A stretch of 64,000 nucleotides of DNA, taken from positions 62,001 through 126,000 of the forward strand of contig NZ_JAOEJU010000009.1 of assembly GCF_025447595.1 (NCBI RefSeq). The letters run 5' to 3'. Both the position numbers and the translations under genes were made by a program. Shown here in pieces: positions 20,537 to 30,004 of this stretch. This DNA is from Pseudomonas koreensis. GTDB taxonomy: Bacteria > Pseudomonadota > Gammaproteobacteria > Pseudomonadales > Pseudomonadaceae. Every line of letters begins with the position of its first letter. Position 1 is the first letter of the stretch. The notes under the pieces are model-generated. The model searched no databases. It had not been told where the DNA came from and saw only the letters and a list, made by a program, of their open reading frames with translations.

Positions 20537-21514
20537 TCACTGAATCAGGCCGAACTCTTTGGCCAGCACCTTGTAGTCCGCCACTTGTTTCTTGACGTAG
20601 GTGTCCAGCTCGGGGCCGGTCATGGCGAACGGGAAGAGTTCACGCTGATCGCGCAGCTTGGCGAAATCGTCCGAAGCCAGCAGTTTGTCGAAGGAGTCTT
20701 TCCACCAGGCGTAGTCTTCATCGCTGACTTTCGGCCCGAGGTAGAAACCGCGAACCACCGGCCAGACGATGTCATAGCCTTGCTCGCGGGCAGTCGGGAT
20801 GTCTTTCATTTCCGGCTCGTCCAGGCGCTTCTCGGCAAACACGGCCAGCAGGCGCATGTCGCCGCTCTGGATGTGCGGCATGGAGTCGGAGATGTCGGTA
20901 CTGCCGACCTGGATGTGGCCGCCGAGCAGGGCGGTGGCGATCTCGCCGCCGCCTTCGAGGGCAACGTAACGCAGGTCGCGCGGGTTGATGCCGGCTGCCT
21001 TGGCGATCAGCGCGGTTTGCATCCAGTCCTGGCTGCCGACGGTGCCGCCGGAACCGATCACCACAGCGCTCGGATCTTTCTTCAGCGCCTGCACGAGATC
21101 GTCGAGCGTTTTGTAGGGCGAATCGTTTTTCACCGCGATGGCGCCGTAGCTGGTGCCGACCGCTGCCAACCAGCGCACGTTGGTTTCATCGAACCGACCG
21201 AACTTGCCTTGCGCCAGGTTCAACAGCGAACCACTGGACCACGCCACCAGCGTGCCGGCATCGGCCGGACGCTGCGCCACGACGGCGTTGTAGGCCACGG
21301 CGCCGACGCCGCCGGGCATGTAGGTCACGCGCATCGGTTTGGTCAGCAGTTTTTCGTTGACCAGCGCGCTTTGCACCAGTTTGCAGGTCAGGTCGAAACC
21401 GCCGCCGGGGGAGGCGGGGGCAATGCATTCGGGACGTTTCGGTTCGGCCATCAATTGGCCGGCGAACAGCACGCAACCGGCGGCGAGAGCGAAACGGCGC
21501 AGGGATCGGTTCAT
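20537..21514 (-). CDS. tctC: Tripartite tricarboxylate transporter, periplasmic binding protein TctC
   Basis: The 325-residue protein begins with a signal peptide (MNRSLRRFALAAGCVLFAGQ, cleavage near LMAEP). The rest is a Bug/TctC binding fold. The N-terminal CIAPASPGGGFDLTCK and GGVGAVAYNAVV segments are the carboxylate-binding loops of the family. It delivers a carboxylate to TctAB. I chose the ATG at 21514, with GGAG upstream; the frame is open 55 codons further but without a ribosome site. Confidence 0.9.
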   Translation of the reverse strand: MNRSLRRFALAAGCVLFAGQLMAEPKRPECIAPASPGGGFDLTCKLVQSALVNEKLLTKPMRVTYMPGGVGAVAYNAVVAQRPADAGTLVAWSSGSLLNLAQGKFGRFDETNVRWLAAVGTSYGAIAVKNDSPYKTLDDLVQALKKDPSAVVIGSGGTVGSQDWMQTALIAKAAGINPRDLRYVALEGGGEIATALLGGHIQVGSTDISDSMPHIQSGDMRLLAVFAEKRLDEPEMKDIPTAREQGYDIVWPVVRGFYLGPKVSDEDYAWWKDSFDKLLASDDFAKLRDQRELFPFAMTGPELDTYVKKQVADYKVLAKEFGLIQ

Positions 21515-21963
21515 GAGTGTCTCCACGGGAGTTGTTGTTTTTGGGGATATTTCAGGTGCGGCAGTTTCGCGCGCGCAGGCTAACAGGCTCAGACCCTGAC
21601 GGGTTGAACGCCGCGCAGCCGACGATGGCGCTGACAAGCGAAAACGGGGAAATTCGAGAGGAAGAATGAAACGGGTCAACCTGAAGCTGTGTGGACAGCA
21701 TGGTGCAGTACCTCGTTATTGTTCTTATTGGCGAAAACGCATCGAGGCGTTTTTCGGGAGCTACGTTTTGAAGCTACGGTGTAAGGACAAGCAAAAGGCG
21801 AAGATCGGCAGTCGGGACCCTCGGTGAAGCGACTCTAACGGCCCAACCTTTCGCTAACCTTTCAGTATTCTTTCGCGTGTTTTCGGGCTTCACAGCGGCG
21901 GTTGCGGCTGTAAACTCCGCCGCAAAGAATGGCGTCGGCCATCCCTGAATGAGGTAGAGATCC
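21515..21963. promoter_or_regulatory. Divergent control region between tctCBA and tctDE
   Basis: This 449-bp gap separates the transporter operon from its two-component system. Both promoters and the TctD operator should lie here. The half next to tctD (21780-21963) is richer in A and T than its surroundings. I did not recognise a convincing -35/-10 or -24/-12 pair or a clear direct repeat. The tctD start has a GAGGTAGAG ribosome site. Confidence 0.45.
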
Positions 21964-22635
21964 ATGCGTGTCCTGCTCGTCGAAGACCATTTGCCGCTGG
22001 CCGAAAGTGTTGCCCAGGCGCTCAAGAGCACCGGTCTGACCGTGGATGTGTTGCACGATGGTGTGGCTGCCGACCTGGCCCTGGGCAGCGAGGAATACGC
22101 GGTGGCGATCCTCGATGTCGGCCTGCCGCGCATGGACGGTTTTGAAGTGCTGGCGCGCCTGCGGGCCCGGGGCAAGAACCTTCCAGTGCTGATGCTGACC
22201 GCTCGCAGCGACGTCAAGGATCGGGTTCATGGGCTCAATCTCGGCGCCGACGATTACCTGGCCAAGCCGTTCGAACTCACCGAGTTGGAGGCGCGGGTCA
22301 AGGCCCTGTTGCGCCGCAGTGTTTTGGGCGGCGAACGCCAGCAGCGTTGCGGTGTGCTGGCCTATGATCTCGACACCCGGCGCTTCACCCTCGGCGATGA
22401 ATTGCTGACGCTGACCTCCCGCGAGCAGGCCGTGCTCGAGGCGCTGATTGCCCGTCCGGGGCGGGTGATGAGCAAGGAACAACTGGCTGCGCAGGTGTTC
22501 GGTCTCGACGAAGAGGCAAGCCCCGACGCCATCGAAATCTATGTGCATCGCCTGCGCAAGAAACTCGACGGCCATTCGGTGGCCATCGTGACTTTCCGGG
22601 GCCTGGGTTATCTGCTGGAAAGCCGCGATGCATAA
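21964..22635 (+). CDS. tctD: Response regulator TctD (OmpR/PhoB family)
   Basis: The 223-residue regulator has a receiver domain (1-115) with phosphoacceptor Asp51 in DVGLPRMDG and the acidic pocket Glu7-Asp8. A winged-helix OmpR-type DNA-binding domain (about 125-220) follows. Its position divergent from tctCBA identifies it as TctD, which controls tricarboxylate uptake. The stop codon overlaps the start of the sensor kinase gene by eight bases. Confidence 0.9.
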   Translation: MRVLLVEDHLPLAESVAQALKSTGLTVDVLHDGVAADLALGSEEYAVAILDVGLPRMDGFEVLARLRARGKNLPVLMLTARSDVKDRVHGLNLGADDYLAKPFELTELEARVKALLRRSVLGGERQQRCGVLAYDLDTRRFTLGDELLTLTSREQAVLEALIARPGRVMSKEQLAAQVFGLDEEASPDAIEIYVHRLRKKLDGHSVAIVTFRGLGYLLESRDA

Positions 22636-24013
22636 GCCCAGCAGCCTGCGCTGGCGGTTGCTGTGGAACCTCGCGCTGCTGCTGGTGGTGTTGATGCTCG
22701 CCAGTGGATTGAGCGCCTACTGGAACGGTCGCGAGGCCGCCGACACCGCTTACGACCGCACGCTGCTGGCGTCGGCGCGGACCATTGCTGCTGGTCTGTC
22801 GCAGCGTGATGGCAGCCTCAGTGCCGACGTGCCTTATGTGGCGCTCGATACCTTCGCTTACGACAGCGCCGGGCGCATCTATTACCAGGTCAACGACATC
22901 AACCAGAAGCTGATTTCCGGCTACGAAAACCTGCCGGGCCCGCCGCCGGGCACGCCGAGAACCGACAGTTACCCCGCCCTCGCGCGCTTTTACGACGCGA
23001 AATATCAGGGGCAAAACGTGCGTGTGGTGAGTCTGCTCAAGGCGGTCAGCGAGCCGAACATGAACGGCATGGCGGAAATCCGCGTTGCCGAAACCGACGA
23101 AGCACGCGTCAGCATGGCCCGAAGTCTGGCGGCCGATACTTTGCTGCGATTGGGCATGCTGGCGATTGGCGCGTTGTTGTTGGTGTGGTTTGCAGTGAGT
23201 GCTGCGCTGCGGCCGATCGAGCGTTTGCGCACGGCAGTGGAAGAGCGTCAGCCCGATGACCTGCGGCCGTTGCCGCTGGTCGAGGTCCAACACGAGTTGT
23301 GGCCGCTGGTGCGGGCACTCAATCACTTTACCGAACGCCTGCGCGGGCAATTCGAGCGGCAGGCGCAATTCATCGCCGATGCGGCCCATGAACTGCGCAC
23401 GCCACTGGCGGCGCTCAAGGCGCGGCTTGAACTGGGCTTGCGCTCGAACGAGCCGCAGACCTGGCGCGACACGTTGGAATCTTCGGCGCAAAGCACGGAT
23501 CGCCTGACCCATCTGGCCAACCAGTTGTTGTCGCTGGCCCGGGTGGAAAACGGCGCCCGGGCAATTGCCGAAGGCGGTGCGCAGTTGCTCGATCTGAGCC
23601 AGTTGGCGCGCGAGCTCGGCATGGCCATGGCGCCATTGGCTCACGCTCGAGGTGTTGCGCTGGCGCTGGAAGCGGACGAGCCGGTCTGGCTGCGTGGCGA
23701 GCCGACATTGCTCAACGAGTTGCTGAGCAATCTGGTGGATAACGCGCTGGCGCACACGCCGCCGGGCGGCAACGTGATTCTGCGGGTCACAGCACCGGCG
23801 GTGCTGGAGGTTGAAGACGATGGGCCGGGCATTCCGCTGGAAGAGCGGGATCGGGTGTTCGAACGCTTTTACCGGCGCAATCAGCAGGTGGCCGGGTCCG
23901 GGTTGGGGTTGGCGATTGTCGGGGAAATCTGCCGCGCGCATCTGGCGCAGATCAGTCTGCACGATGGCGAGCAGGCGGGTTTGAAAGTGCGGGTGAGTTT
24001 TGTCGCCGGTTGA
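22628..24013 (+). CDS. tctE: Sensor histidine kinase TctE
   Basis: The 461-residue kinase has helices at about 11-32 and 172-192 bounding a periplasmic sensor domain. A HAMP-like linker and a HisKA domain with phosphorylated His254 (in DAAHELRTPLA) follow. The HATPase domain has N-box NLVDNALAHTPPG and G-box VEDDGPGIP. It overlaps tctD and should sense an external carboxylate. The gene ends exactly where the convergent HDOD gene ends, with no terminator visible between them. Confidence 0.9.
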   Translation: MHKPSSLRWRLLWNLALLLVVLMLASGLSAYWNGREAADTAYDRTLLASARTIAAGLSQRDGSLSADVPYVALDTFAYDSAGRIYYQVNDINQKLISGYENLPGPPPGTPRTDSYPALARFYDAKYQGQNVRVVSLLKAVSEPNMNGMAEIRVAETDEARVSMARSLAADTLLRLGMLAIGALLLVWFAVSAALRPIERLRTAVEERQPDDLRPLPLVEVQHELWPLVRALNHFTERLRGQFERQAQFIADAAHELRTPLAALKARLELGLRSNEPQTWRDTLESSAQSTDRLTHLANQLLSLARVENGARAIAEGGAQLLDLSQLARELGMAMAPLAHARGVALALEADEPVWLRGEPTLLNELLSNLVDNALAHTPPGGNVILRVTAPAVLEVEDDGPGIPLEERDRVFERFYRRNQQVAGSGLGLAIVGEICRAHLAQISLHDGEQAGLKVRVSFVAG

Positions 24014-24835
24014 TCAGTAGAACATCGACCGCGATTCTTCCAGATCGGCACACAGCGCCTTGTTTTCCGGGTCGATGCCAAGCTTGCGGAATGCCGGCAC
24101 GCTGAACGGATCGATGCGGGCCATCGGGTGATCGGTGTCCTTGTGGCAATACAGACTGGCCACTTGCACGATGTCGACGTAATCGATCTGCTGCGATTCG
24201 CGTTTGAGGTCTTGATACAACCCCGGCAGCTCCACCAATCGCTCGGGAAACTCCCAGACACGCAGCAGTTTGTCGCCAAGCAGCGGATGGATCTGATCGA
24301 TCACATGATTCAGGCTGACCGGATCGGACAGCAATTCGTAGTGGTCTTCGGCATAGGTCAGGATCGGCAGCACTCCGATCTGATGAACCAGTCCTCCGAG
24401 CGCGGCCTGATCGGGCTTGAGCTGGGTATAGCGGCGGCACAGGGCGTAACTGACACCGGCGATTTCCAGGCTCTTGCGCCAGACTTCGCGCATCTTCTGT
24501 TCGACCACGTCGGAGCGGGCGTGGAAGATCTGCTCCATCACCAGCCCGATCGCCAGGTTGCTGCTGTAGTTGACGCCGAGCCGGGTGATGGCGGTGTGCA
24601 GATCGGTGACTTCCTGAGTGGCGCGCAGCAGCGGACTGTTGACCACTTTGATCAGGCGCGCCGACAGCGCCGTGTCGCGGCCGATCACTTTGCTCAGGTC
24701 GCTGACGCTGATGTCCGGATCTTCAGCGGCCTTGCGAATCTGCAGGGCCACTTCCGGTAACGTTGGCAGAACCAGGTCATCGTTATCGATGGCCTCAACC
24801 AAATCCTGTTGGACCTTATCCGCCAGCTCACTCAT
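24014..24835 (-). CDS. HDOD domain protein
   Basis: The 273-residue cytosolic protein is almost entirely an HDOD domain (about 18-215), with LPTLPEVALQIRKAAEDPD and the VVNSPLLRATQEVTDLHTAI segment typical of the family. HDOD proteins are HD-fold relatives without phosphohydrolase activity and often act as scaffolds in signalling. No output domain is attached. It is convergent with tctE and 35 bp downstream of ygfZ on the same strand. Confidence 0.85.
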   Translation of the reverse strand: MSELADKVQQDLVEAIDNDDLVLPTLPEVALQIRKAAEDPDISVSDLSKVIGRDTALSARLIKVVNSPLLRATQEVTDLHTAITRLGVNYSSNLAIGLVMEQIFHARSDVVEQKMREVWRKSLEIAGVSYALCRRYTQLKPDQAALGGLVHQIGVLPILTYAEDHYELLSDPVSLNHVIDQIHPLLGDKLLRVWEFPERLVELPGLYQDLKRESQQIDYVDIVQVASLYCHKDTDHPMARIDPFSVPAFRKLGIDPENKALCADLEESRSMFY

Positions 24836-24870
24836 GTCGTTTCTCTAGGGTGTTGCAACAAATGCTGCGA

Positions 24871-25812
24871 TCAACGCTGGATTTCGCGGTCGCGATCCAG
24901 TTCGTAAGGCAGGTCGAGCAAGTGCAGCGCCGGACCTTCGGCCGTGCCCAGATGCAAATCGCCTGCTTCGGCAGCTTCGGCCTGCAACACCGCCAGCAGT
25001 TCAATATTTTTCTCGGCGCGGGCGGCCAGTACCACTTCGCCGATGGAACTGCCATGGCTCGGGGCGAACAGCGGGGTGCCCGGCTCCGGCAATTCACTGG
25101 CGTCCAGTTGTACGCGGTACAGGCGGCGCTTGAGTTTGCCCAGATACTGCATGCGCGCGACGATTTCCTGGCCGGTGTAGCAGCCTTTTTTGAAGCTTAC
25201 CCCGCCGACGGCTTGCAAATTGAGCATCTGCGGGATGAACAGCTCGCGGGTGCTCGGCATGACCTGGCCGATACCGGCGCGGATCTGGCCAAGCAGCCAC
25301 TGATTGAGTTCGCCTTCGTTCAACTGCGCGGACAGCTTGCCTTTGACGGTATCGGCCTGATCGACAGGTACCCAGAGCTCGGCACGGTTCGGGGAGACGC
25401 GAATCGCGATCAGCCCTTCATGGCGGGCCACACTGTCGGTTTCTGCCGGCAGTTCCAGGCTCAGGCCAGTCAGGGCTGCGTCGCCATGATCCAGACCGAA
25501 GCGCACCCACGAGGCGCTTTCGTCGGTCAGTTTCGATTTGGAGAACACCGCGTACTTTTTCAGATCCGCCAGTTGCGGTTCCAGCAGATCGCCGGCCATT
25601 GCCAGCAGCACGCCGTCGCCTTCAAGCACGATGCGGAAACTCGACTGCATCCGGCCTTTCTGCGTGCAACGGGCACCGAGGCTGGCCTGGGTTTCACTCA
25701 GGTAATTGATGTTGCAGGTCAACTGGCCTTGCAGGAATTTGCCGGCATCCGCGCCGCGAACCGCGAGAACGCCTTCATGAGACAGGGTGCAGAAAAAAGC
25801 AGAATCGGCCAT
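24871..25812 (-). CDS. ygfZ: YgfZ, folate-binding Fe-S cluster maintenance protein
   Basis: The 313-residue protein is a GcvT-fold tetrahydrofolate-binding protein that helps repair or assemble iron-sulfur enzymes. The signature KGCYTGQEIVAR (about residues 205-216), with its conserved Cys, is intact. It is divergent from sdhE, a link between two cofactor-maintenance genes seen in other gammaproteobacteria. Confidence 0.9.
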   Translation of the reverse strand: MADSAFFCTLSHEGVLAVRGADAGKFLQGQLTCNINYLSETQASLGARCTQKGRMQSSFRIVLEGDGVLLAMAGDLLEPQLADLKKYAVFSKSKLTDESASWVRFGLDHGDAALTGLSLELPAETDSVARHEGLIAIRVSPNRAELWVPVDQADTVKGKLSAQLNEGELNQWLLGQIRAGIGQVMPSTRELFIPQMLNLQAVGGVSFKKGCYTGQEIVARMQYLGKLKRRLYRVQLDASELPEPGTPLFAPSHGSSIGEVVLAARAEKNIELLAVLQAEAAEAGDLHLGTAEGPALHLLDLPYELDRDREIQR

Positions 25813-25961
25813 GGGTCATCGCAGGGTAAATAGACTGGGGCACATCATAAGGGGGCGGTGTTGAAATGGGTAGTTGATAAAGGATCGGTGGTGCCCGACC
25901 AAAGCCGACTGTTCGGCCCGCTTCGGGCCTGTATACTTGCGGCCTATTTGAGGAGGGCTCC

Positions 25962-26216
25962 ATGGTCGAACAAGTTGAACTGAATCGCCTCTTTTGGCAC
26001 AGCCGTCGCGGCATGCTGGAACTCGACGTGTTGCTGGTGCCGTTCGTGAAAGAGGTCTATTCGAATCTGAACGAGGTGGATCGCGCGCTGTATGTCCGCC
26101 TGCTGGAGTGTGAAGATCAGGACATGTTCGGCTGGTTCATGGAGCGTAGCGAATCGGAAGATCCCGAGTTGCAACGCATGGTTCGCATGATTCTGGATCG
26201 TGTCCAGCCCAAGTAA
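25962..26216 (+). CDS. sdhE: SdhE, FAD assembly factor for succinate dehydrogenase
   Basis: The 84-residue helical protein promotes covalent flavinylation of SdhA. The family motif RGxxE is Arg16-Gly-Met-Leu-Glu20. The ribosome site AGGAGGG is strong. A GGCCCG-CTT-CGGGCC inverted repeat lies at 25915-25929, directly before a TATACT (25932-25937) that may be the -10 box. It overlaps ygfX by 17 bases. Confidence 0.93.
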   Translation: MVEQVELNRLFWHSRRGMLELDVLLVPFVKEVYSNLNEVDRALYVRLLECEDQDMFGWFMERSESEDPELQRMVRMILDRVQPK

Positions 26217-26652
26217 TACGTTCGAATGCCGCTGGCATGCCTCACGGCAGTTGCTGGCGGCGTATCTGCTGGCCCAGGCATTCGCGCTGGGTTCTCTGTT
26301 TCTATTGTCGATTCCTTTTTGGGCCGGTCTGTTCGGGGCCTTCGCGTGCCTGAGCCACGCCGCCTGGGTGTTGCCACGGCAGATTCTGTTGACTCATCCC
26401 ACGTCTTTTAGCGGATTTCGGCGAGACGCCGATGGTTGGCAGGTGTGGAACCGGGCCCATGGCTGGCAAACGGTGCAATTGCGCCCGGACAGTCTGGCGC
26501 TGCCGCTGATCGTGGTGCTGCGCTTTCGGTTGCGTGGTGAGCGGCGGGTCAGGTCGATCTGTGTGCCCCGAGATTCGCAGGCGACGGATTTGCACCGACG
26601 CCTGCGCGTACGCCTCAAGTTCAGCCGACGTAGGTGGGCGGCACCAGAATAG
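26200..26652 (+). CDS. ygfX: YgfX (CptA-like) inner-membrane protein
   Basis: This 150-residue protein starts at a GTG inside the end of sdhE and has a two-helix membrane hairpin (about 18-58) followed by a basic cytosolic domain. It matches the YgfX/CptA family encoded next to sdhE. In E. coli it was described as the toxin partner of SdhE that disturbs FtsZ and MreB, although that toxin role is debated. The 3' end overlaps nadB on the other strand by 32 bases. Confidence 0.82.
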   Translation: MSSPSNTFECRWHASRQLLAAYLLAQAFALGSLFLLSIPFWAGLFGAFACLSHAAWVLPRQILLTHPTSFSGFRRDADGWQVWNRAHGWQTVQLRPDSLALPLIVVLRFRLRGERRVRSICVPRDSQATDLHRRLRVRLKFSRRRWAAPE

Positions 26653-28237
26653 TGTCGAGCGCCTCGGGCAGCAGGTCCGGGTAGTCGAGGGTGTAATGCA
26701 GGCCCCGACTTTCCTTTCGCTCCATTGCCGAGCGGATCATCAGTTCCGCTACCTGCGCCAGGTTGCGCAACTCGATCAGGTCGCGACTGACTTTATAGTT
26801 GCTGTAGAACTCGTCGATTTCATCCAGCAGCAGGCGCACGCGATGCTGGGCCCGTTGCAGGCGCTTGTTGGTGCGTACGATGCCCACGTAGTCCCACATG
26901 AAGCGCCGCAGTTCGTCCCAGTTGTGGGCGATGATCACGTCTTCATCGGAGTCGGTCACCTGGCTGGCGTCCCAGGCGGGCAGGGCGCGCGGAATGGCGA
27001 CGTCGGGCAGTTGCTCAAGAATGTCCGCCGCTGCCGAGCGGGCGTAGACGAAGCATTCGAGCAGCGAGTTGCTGGCCATGCGGTTGGCGCCGTGCAGACC
27101 GGTGAAGCTGGTTTCGCCGATGGCGTACAGGCCGGGCACGTCGGTGCGGCCCTGTTGATCGACCATCACGCCGCCGCAGGTATAGTGTGCCGCCGGTACG
27201 ACCGGGATCGGTTGTTTGGTGATGTCGATGCCGAATCCGAGGCAACGCTCATAAACGGTAGGGAAGTGCGATTTGATGAAGGCTTCGGGTTTGTGGCTGA
27301 TGTCGAGGTAGACGCAATCGACACCCAGACGCTTCATTTCGTGGTCGATGGCGCGAGCGACGATGTCCCGTGGCGCCAGTTCTGCACGTGAGTCAAAGCG
27401 CTGCATGAAGCGTTCGCCGTTCGGCAGCTTCAAATGAGCGCCTTCGCCGCGCAGGGCTTCAGTTACAAGGAAACTCTTGGCTTGCGGGTGATACAGGCAG
27501 GTGGGGTGAAACTGGTTGAACTCCAGGTTCGCCACCCGGCAGCCCGAACGCCAGGCCATGGCGATGCCATCACCACAGGCACCGTCAGGGTTGCTTGTAT
27601 AGAGATAGACTTTGGCGGCTCCGCCGGACGCCAGAATCACGAAGCGTGCGCCGAAGGTATCGACTTCCCCGGTTTTGCGGTTGAGCACGTAGGCGCCCAG
27701 GCAACGTTCGCCTTCCAGCCCCAGCCGACGTTCTGTGATCAGGTCGACCGCTACCCGCTGTTCTAGCAGTTCGATGTTCGGGCGCTCTTTGGCCTGGGTC
27801 AGCAGGGTCGTGAAGATCGCGGCACCGGTGGCATCGGCTGCGTGGATGATCCGTCGGTGACTGTGGCCGCCTTCGCGGGTGAGGTGGAATTCAAAGCCGC
27901 CATCCTCTGTGCCGGATTGTTCGTCACGGGTAAACGGCACGCCTTGGTCGATCAGCCACTGTATCGCCTCTTTGCTGTGCTCCACGGTGAAACGCACCGC
28001 GTCTTCATGGCACAGGCCACCGCCGGCATTCAAGGTGTCATCGACATGGGATTCGACGGTGTCGGTGTCATCCAGTACGGCCGCAACGCCCCCCTGGGCC
28101 CAATAAGTCGAGCCATTGGCGAGATCGCCTTTGCTCAAAACGGCAATGCGCAAGTGACCCGGCAGGGTCAGCGCGAGACTCAAACCGGCAGCGCCGCTAC
28201 CAATTACCAGAACATCGTGTTGAAACTGTTGGCTCAT
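26621..28237 (-). CDS. nadB: L-aspartate oxidase
   Basis: The 538-residue FAD enzyme oxidises aspartate to iminoaspartate, the first step of NAD synthesis. The dinucleotide-binding motif [13 protein letters not shown] is at about 10-22, and the family motif [11 protein letters not shown] and the C-terminal helical domain are present. I chose the ATG at 28237 because the protein then begins 9 residues before the FAD motif; the frame is open 37 codons upstream without homology. It is divergent from algU, a gene order conserved in pseudomonads. Confidence 0.93.
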   Translation of the reverse strand: MSQQFQHDVLVIGSGAAGLSLALTLPGHLRIAVLSKGDLANGSTYWAQGGVAAVLDDTDTVESHVDDTLNAGGGLCHEDAVRFTVEHSKEAIQWLIDQGVPFTRDEQSGTEDGGFEFHLTREGGHSHRRIIHAADATGAAIFTTLLTQAKERPNIELLEQRVAVDLITERRLGLEGERCLGAYVLNRKTGEVDTFGARFVILASGGAAKVYLYTSNPDGACGDGIAMAWRSGCRVANLEFNQFHPTCLYHPQAKSFLVTEALRGEGAHLKLPNGERFMQRFDSRAELAPRDIVARAIDHEMKRLGVDCVYLDISHKPEAFIKSHFPTVYERCLGFGIDITKQPIPVVPAAHYTCGGVMVDQQGRTDVPGLYAIGETSFTGLHGANRMASNSLLECFVYARSAAADILEQLPDVAIPRALPAWDASQVTDSDEDVIIAHNWDELRRFMWDYVGIVRTNKRLQRAQHRVRLLLDEIDEFYSNYKVSRDLIELRNLAQVAELMIRSAMERKESRGLHYTLDYPDLLPEALDTILVPPTYVG

Positions 28238-28321
28238 TTCAGGATTCCGCTCAAAGCGACCCGGGTCGGGGTTGGCGCAGGACAGGCGCAGGGGCGAGTC
28301 GAGACAGCCACACAGCCCACT

Positions 28322-28327
28322 AGTATA
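28322..28327 (-). promoter_or_regulatory. Candidate -10 box of nadB
   Basis: On the minus strand TATACT matches five of six -10 consensus bases and lies about 85 bases before the nadB start. A TTGTGC 15 bases upstream is a poor -35. The call rests mainly on the -10 box. Confidence 0.3.
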
Positions 28328-28515
28328 TAGAGGGGTGGGGCGGCACAATAGCCGGAGCGATATGGCATTGTGAGACTACCGTGACGGAAAAATACGGACG
28401 CTTTGTCGGAAGTTTTTTTCGCCGGTTTTCGGAAAAGGCGACTGTATCGCAGATGAAACATGCTTTTTCCGCTCACGGTTGCACAATGTAGGTTGGGCCC
28501 GTCTATAAATATTTG

Positions 28516-28543
28516 GAACTTTTGCCAGAGGCTCAAGATCAAT
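28516..28543 (+). promoter_or_regulatory. Possible second AlgU-type promoter
   Basis: GAACTT (28516-28521) is followed after 17 bases by TCAAT (28539-28543). The -35 is perfect for AlgU/RpoE sigma factors, the -10 is imperfect (TCTRA or similar expected). It lies about 250 bases before algU. Confidence 0.4.
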
Positions 28544-28709
28544 AGACAGTTGCCCGAAACAAGGGACAGTGTCGGCTTCAATGCGGAACCTGTGGTTGGG
28601 TTCTTGCCGGCGAGCCGATGACAAGATTATTCGCGCAGCCGGTTCATCCCGCGCTGCGTTTTTCGTGCGTGCCAGATCAGAGCCCGCAGGAAACTTGCTT
28701 GGAGGGGGA

Positions 28710-28736
28710 GAACTTTTGCGAAAAGCCCGAGTCTAT
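28710..28736 (+). promoter_or_regulatory. AlgU-dependent autoregulatory promoter of algU
   Basis: GAACTT (28710-28715), 16 bases, then TCTAT (28732-28736) match the AlgU/RpoE consensus GAACTT-N16/17-TCTRA closely. Transcription would start about 50-55 bases before the algU ATG. Autoregulation of algU is established in Pseudomonas aeruginosa. Confidence 0.8.
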
Positions 28737-28795
28737 GTTTGCAAGTCCGGTTGTTTGGTCGTGCAAGCCTCCTCCGAGTTTATCGAGGAGTGTTC

Positions 28796-29377
28796 ATGCT
28801 AACCCAGGAAGAGGATCAGCAGCTGGTCGAACGCGTTCAGCGTGGCGACAAGCGAGCTTTCGATCTGTTGGTGCTGAAGTATCAGCACAAGATTCTCGGG
28901 TTGATCGTGCGATTCGTGCACGACACCCATGAAGCCCAGGACGTCGCACAAGAAGCCTTTATCAAGGCGTATCGAGCGCTTGGAAATTTCCGCGGCGACA
29001 GTGCGTTTTATACGTGGCTGTACCGTATCGCCATCAACACGGCGAAGAACTATCTGGTTTCACGCGGCCGTCGGCCGCCGGATAGCGATGTAAGTTCCGA
29101 GGATGCAGAGTTCTATGACGGCGATCATGGCCTGAAAGATCTCGAGTCTCCTGAGCGTGCATTGCTGCGGGATGAGATCGAAGGCACCGTCCATCGAACC
29201 ATTCAGCAACTGCCAGAGGATTTGCGCACTGCGTTAACTTTGCGCGAATTCGATGGTCTGAGTTACGAGGACATCGCGAGCGTCATGCAATGTCCGGTTG
29301 GTACCGTGCGCTCCCGGATTTTCCGCGCCCGGGAGGCCATCGATAAAGCCCTGCAGCCGTTGTTGCAGGAAAACTAA
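28796..29377 (+). CDS. algU: Envelope-stress sigma factor AlgU (RpoE)
   Basis: The 193-residue ECF sigma factor directs transcription of alginate and cell-envelope stress genes. Region 2 (about 22-95, with FVHDTHEAQDVAQEAFIKAY) recognises the -10 box, and region 4 (about 130-185) recognises the -35. I chose the ATG at 28796 after GAGGAG. The anti-sigma gene mucA follows at 31 bp. Confidence 0.95.
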   Translation: MLTQEEDQQLVERVQRGDKRAFDLLVLKYQHKILGLIVRFVHDTHEAQDVAQEAFIKAYRALGNFRGDSAFYTWLYRIAINTAKNYLVSRGRRPPDSDVSSEDAEFYDGDHGLKDLESPERALLRDEIEGTVHRTIQQLPEDLRTALTLREFDGLSYEDIASVMQCPVGTVRSRIFRAREAIDKALQPLLQEN

Positions 29378-29408
29378 AGACAGCGGCGATAGCCAAGAGA
29401 GGAACGCC

Positions 29409-29996
29409 ATGAGTCGTGAAGCCCTGCAGGAATCGCTGTCCGCAGTGATGGATAACGAAGCGGACGAACTGGAATTGCGTCGAGTGCTCAATGCACTGGA
29501 CGATGTTGAAACCCGTGAAACCTGGGCTCGTTACCAGATCGCTCGGGCAGCCATGCACAAGGATCTGTTGCTTCCACGTCTGGACCTCGCTGCAGCCGTT
29601 TCCGCTGCGCTGGAAGACGAAGCGACCCCTGCCAAAGTATCTCGCGGCCCATGGCGCAGCCTCGGTCGTCTGGCCGTAGCCGCTTCGGTGACCGTTGCCG
29701 TTCTCGCAGGTGTTCGTCTTTACAACCAGGACGAAATCGCCGGCGTCGAACTCGCTCAGCAATCCAACCAGCCAGTGTTGGCCACTCCTCAGGTCAAAGG
29801 CCCGGCGGTATTGGCAGGCTATAATGAGAGTTCGGAAGCTACTGGCCCAATGGCCAATGGCGTACTGCAAGGTCAGCCAGGCTGGCACGATCAGCGTCTG
29901 CCAGGTTACCTGCGTCAACACGCTCAACAGGCTGCCTTGAAAGGCACCGAGAGCGCGCTGCCATATGCACGTGCAGCAAGCCTGGAAAACCGTTAA
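29409..29996 (+). CDS. mucA: Anti-sigma factor MucA
   Basis: The 195-residue inner-membrane protein binds AlgU through its N-terminal domain (1-80) and spans the membrane once (about 85-105). Its periplasmic tail binds MucB. Regulated proteolysis of MucA frees AlgU under envelope stress. The frame is intact from start to stop, with no mucoid-type frameshift. The start at 29409 lies 31 bp after algU. Confidence 0.95.
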   Translation: MSREALQESLSAVMDNEADELELRRVLNALDDVETRETWARYQIARAAMHKDLLLPRLDLAAAVSAALEDEATPAKVSRGPWRSLGRLAVAASVTVAVLAGVRLYNQDEIAGVELAQQSNQPVLATPQVKGPAVLAGYNESSEATGPMANGVLQGQPGWHDQRLPGYLRQHAQQAALKGTESALPYARAASLENR

Positions 29997-30004
29997 GGGG
30001 GATC

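Noticed and set aside
22385..23962. Minus-strand open frame of 525 codons opposite tctE
   Set aside because: Low-complexity Gln, Arg and His-rich translation with no domain; the plus-strand TctE has all kinase motifs.
29409..29996. Possible mucoid-type frameshift in mucA
   Set aside because: The reading frame is intact across the full 195 codons with normal domains.
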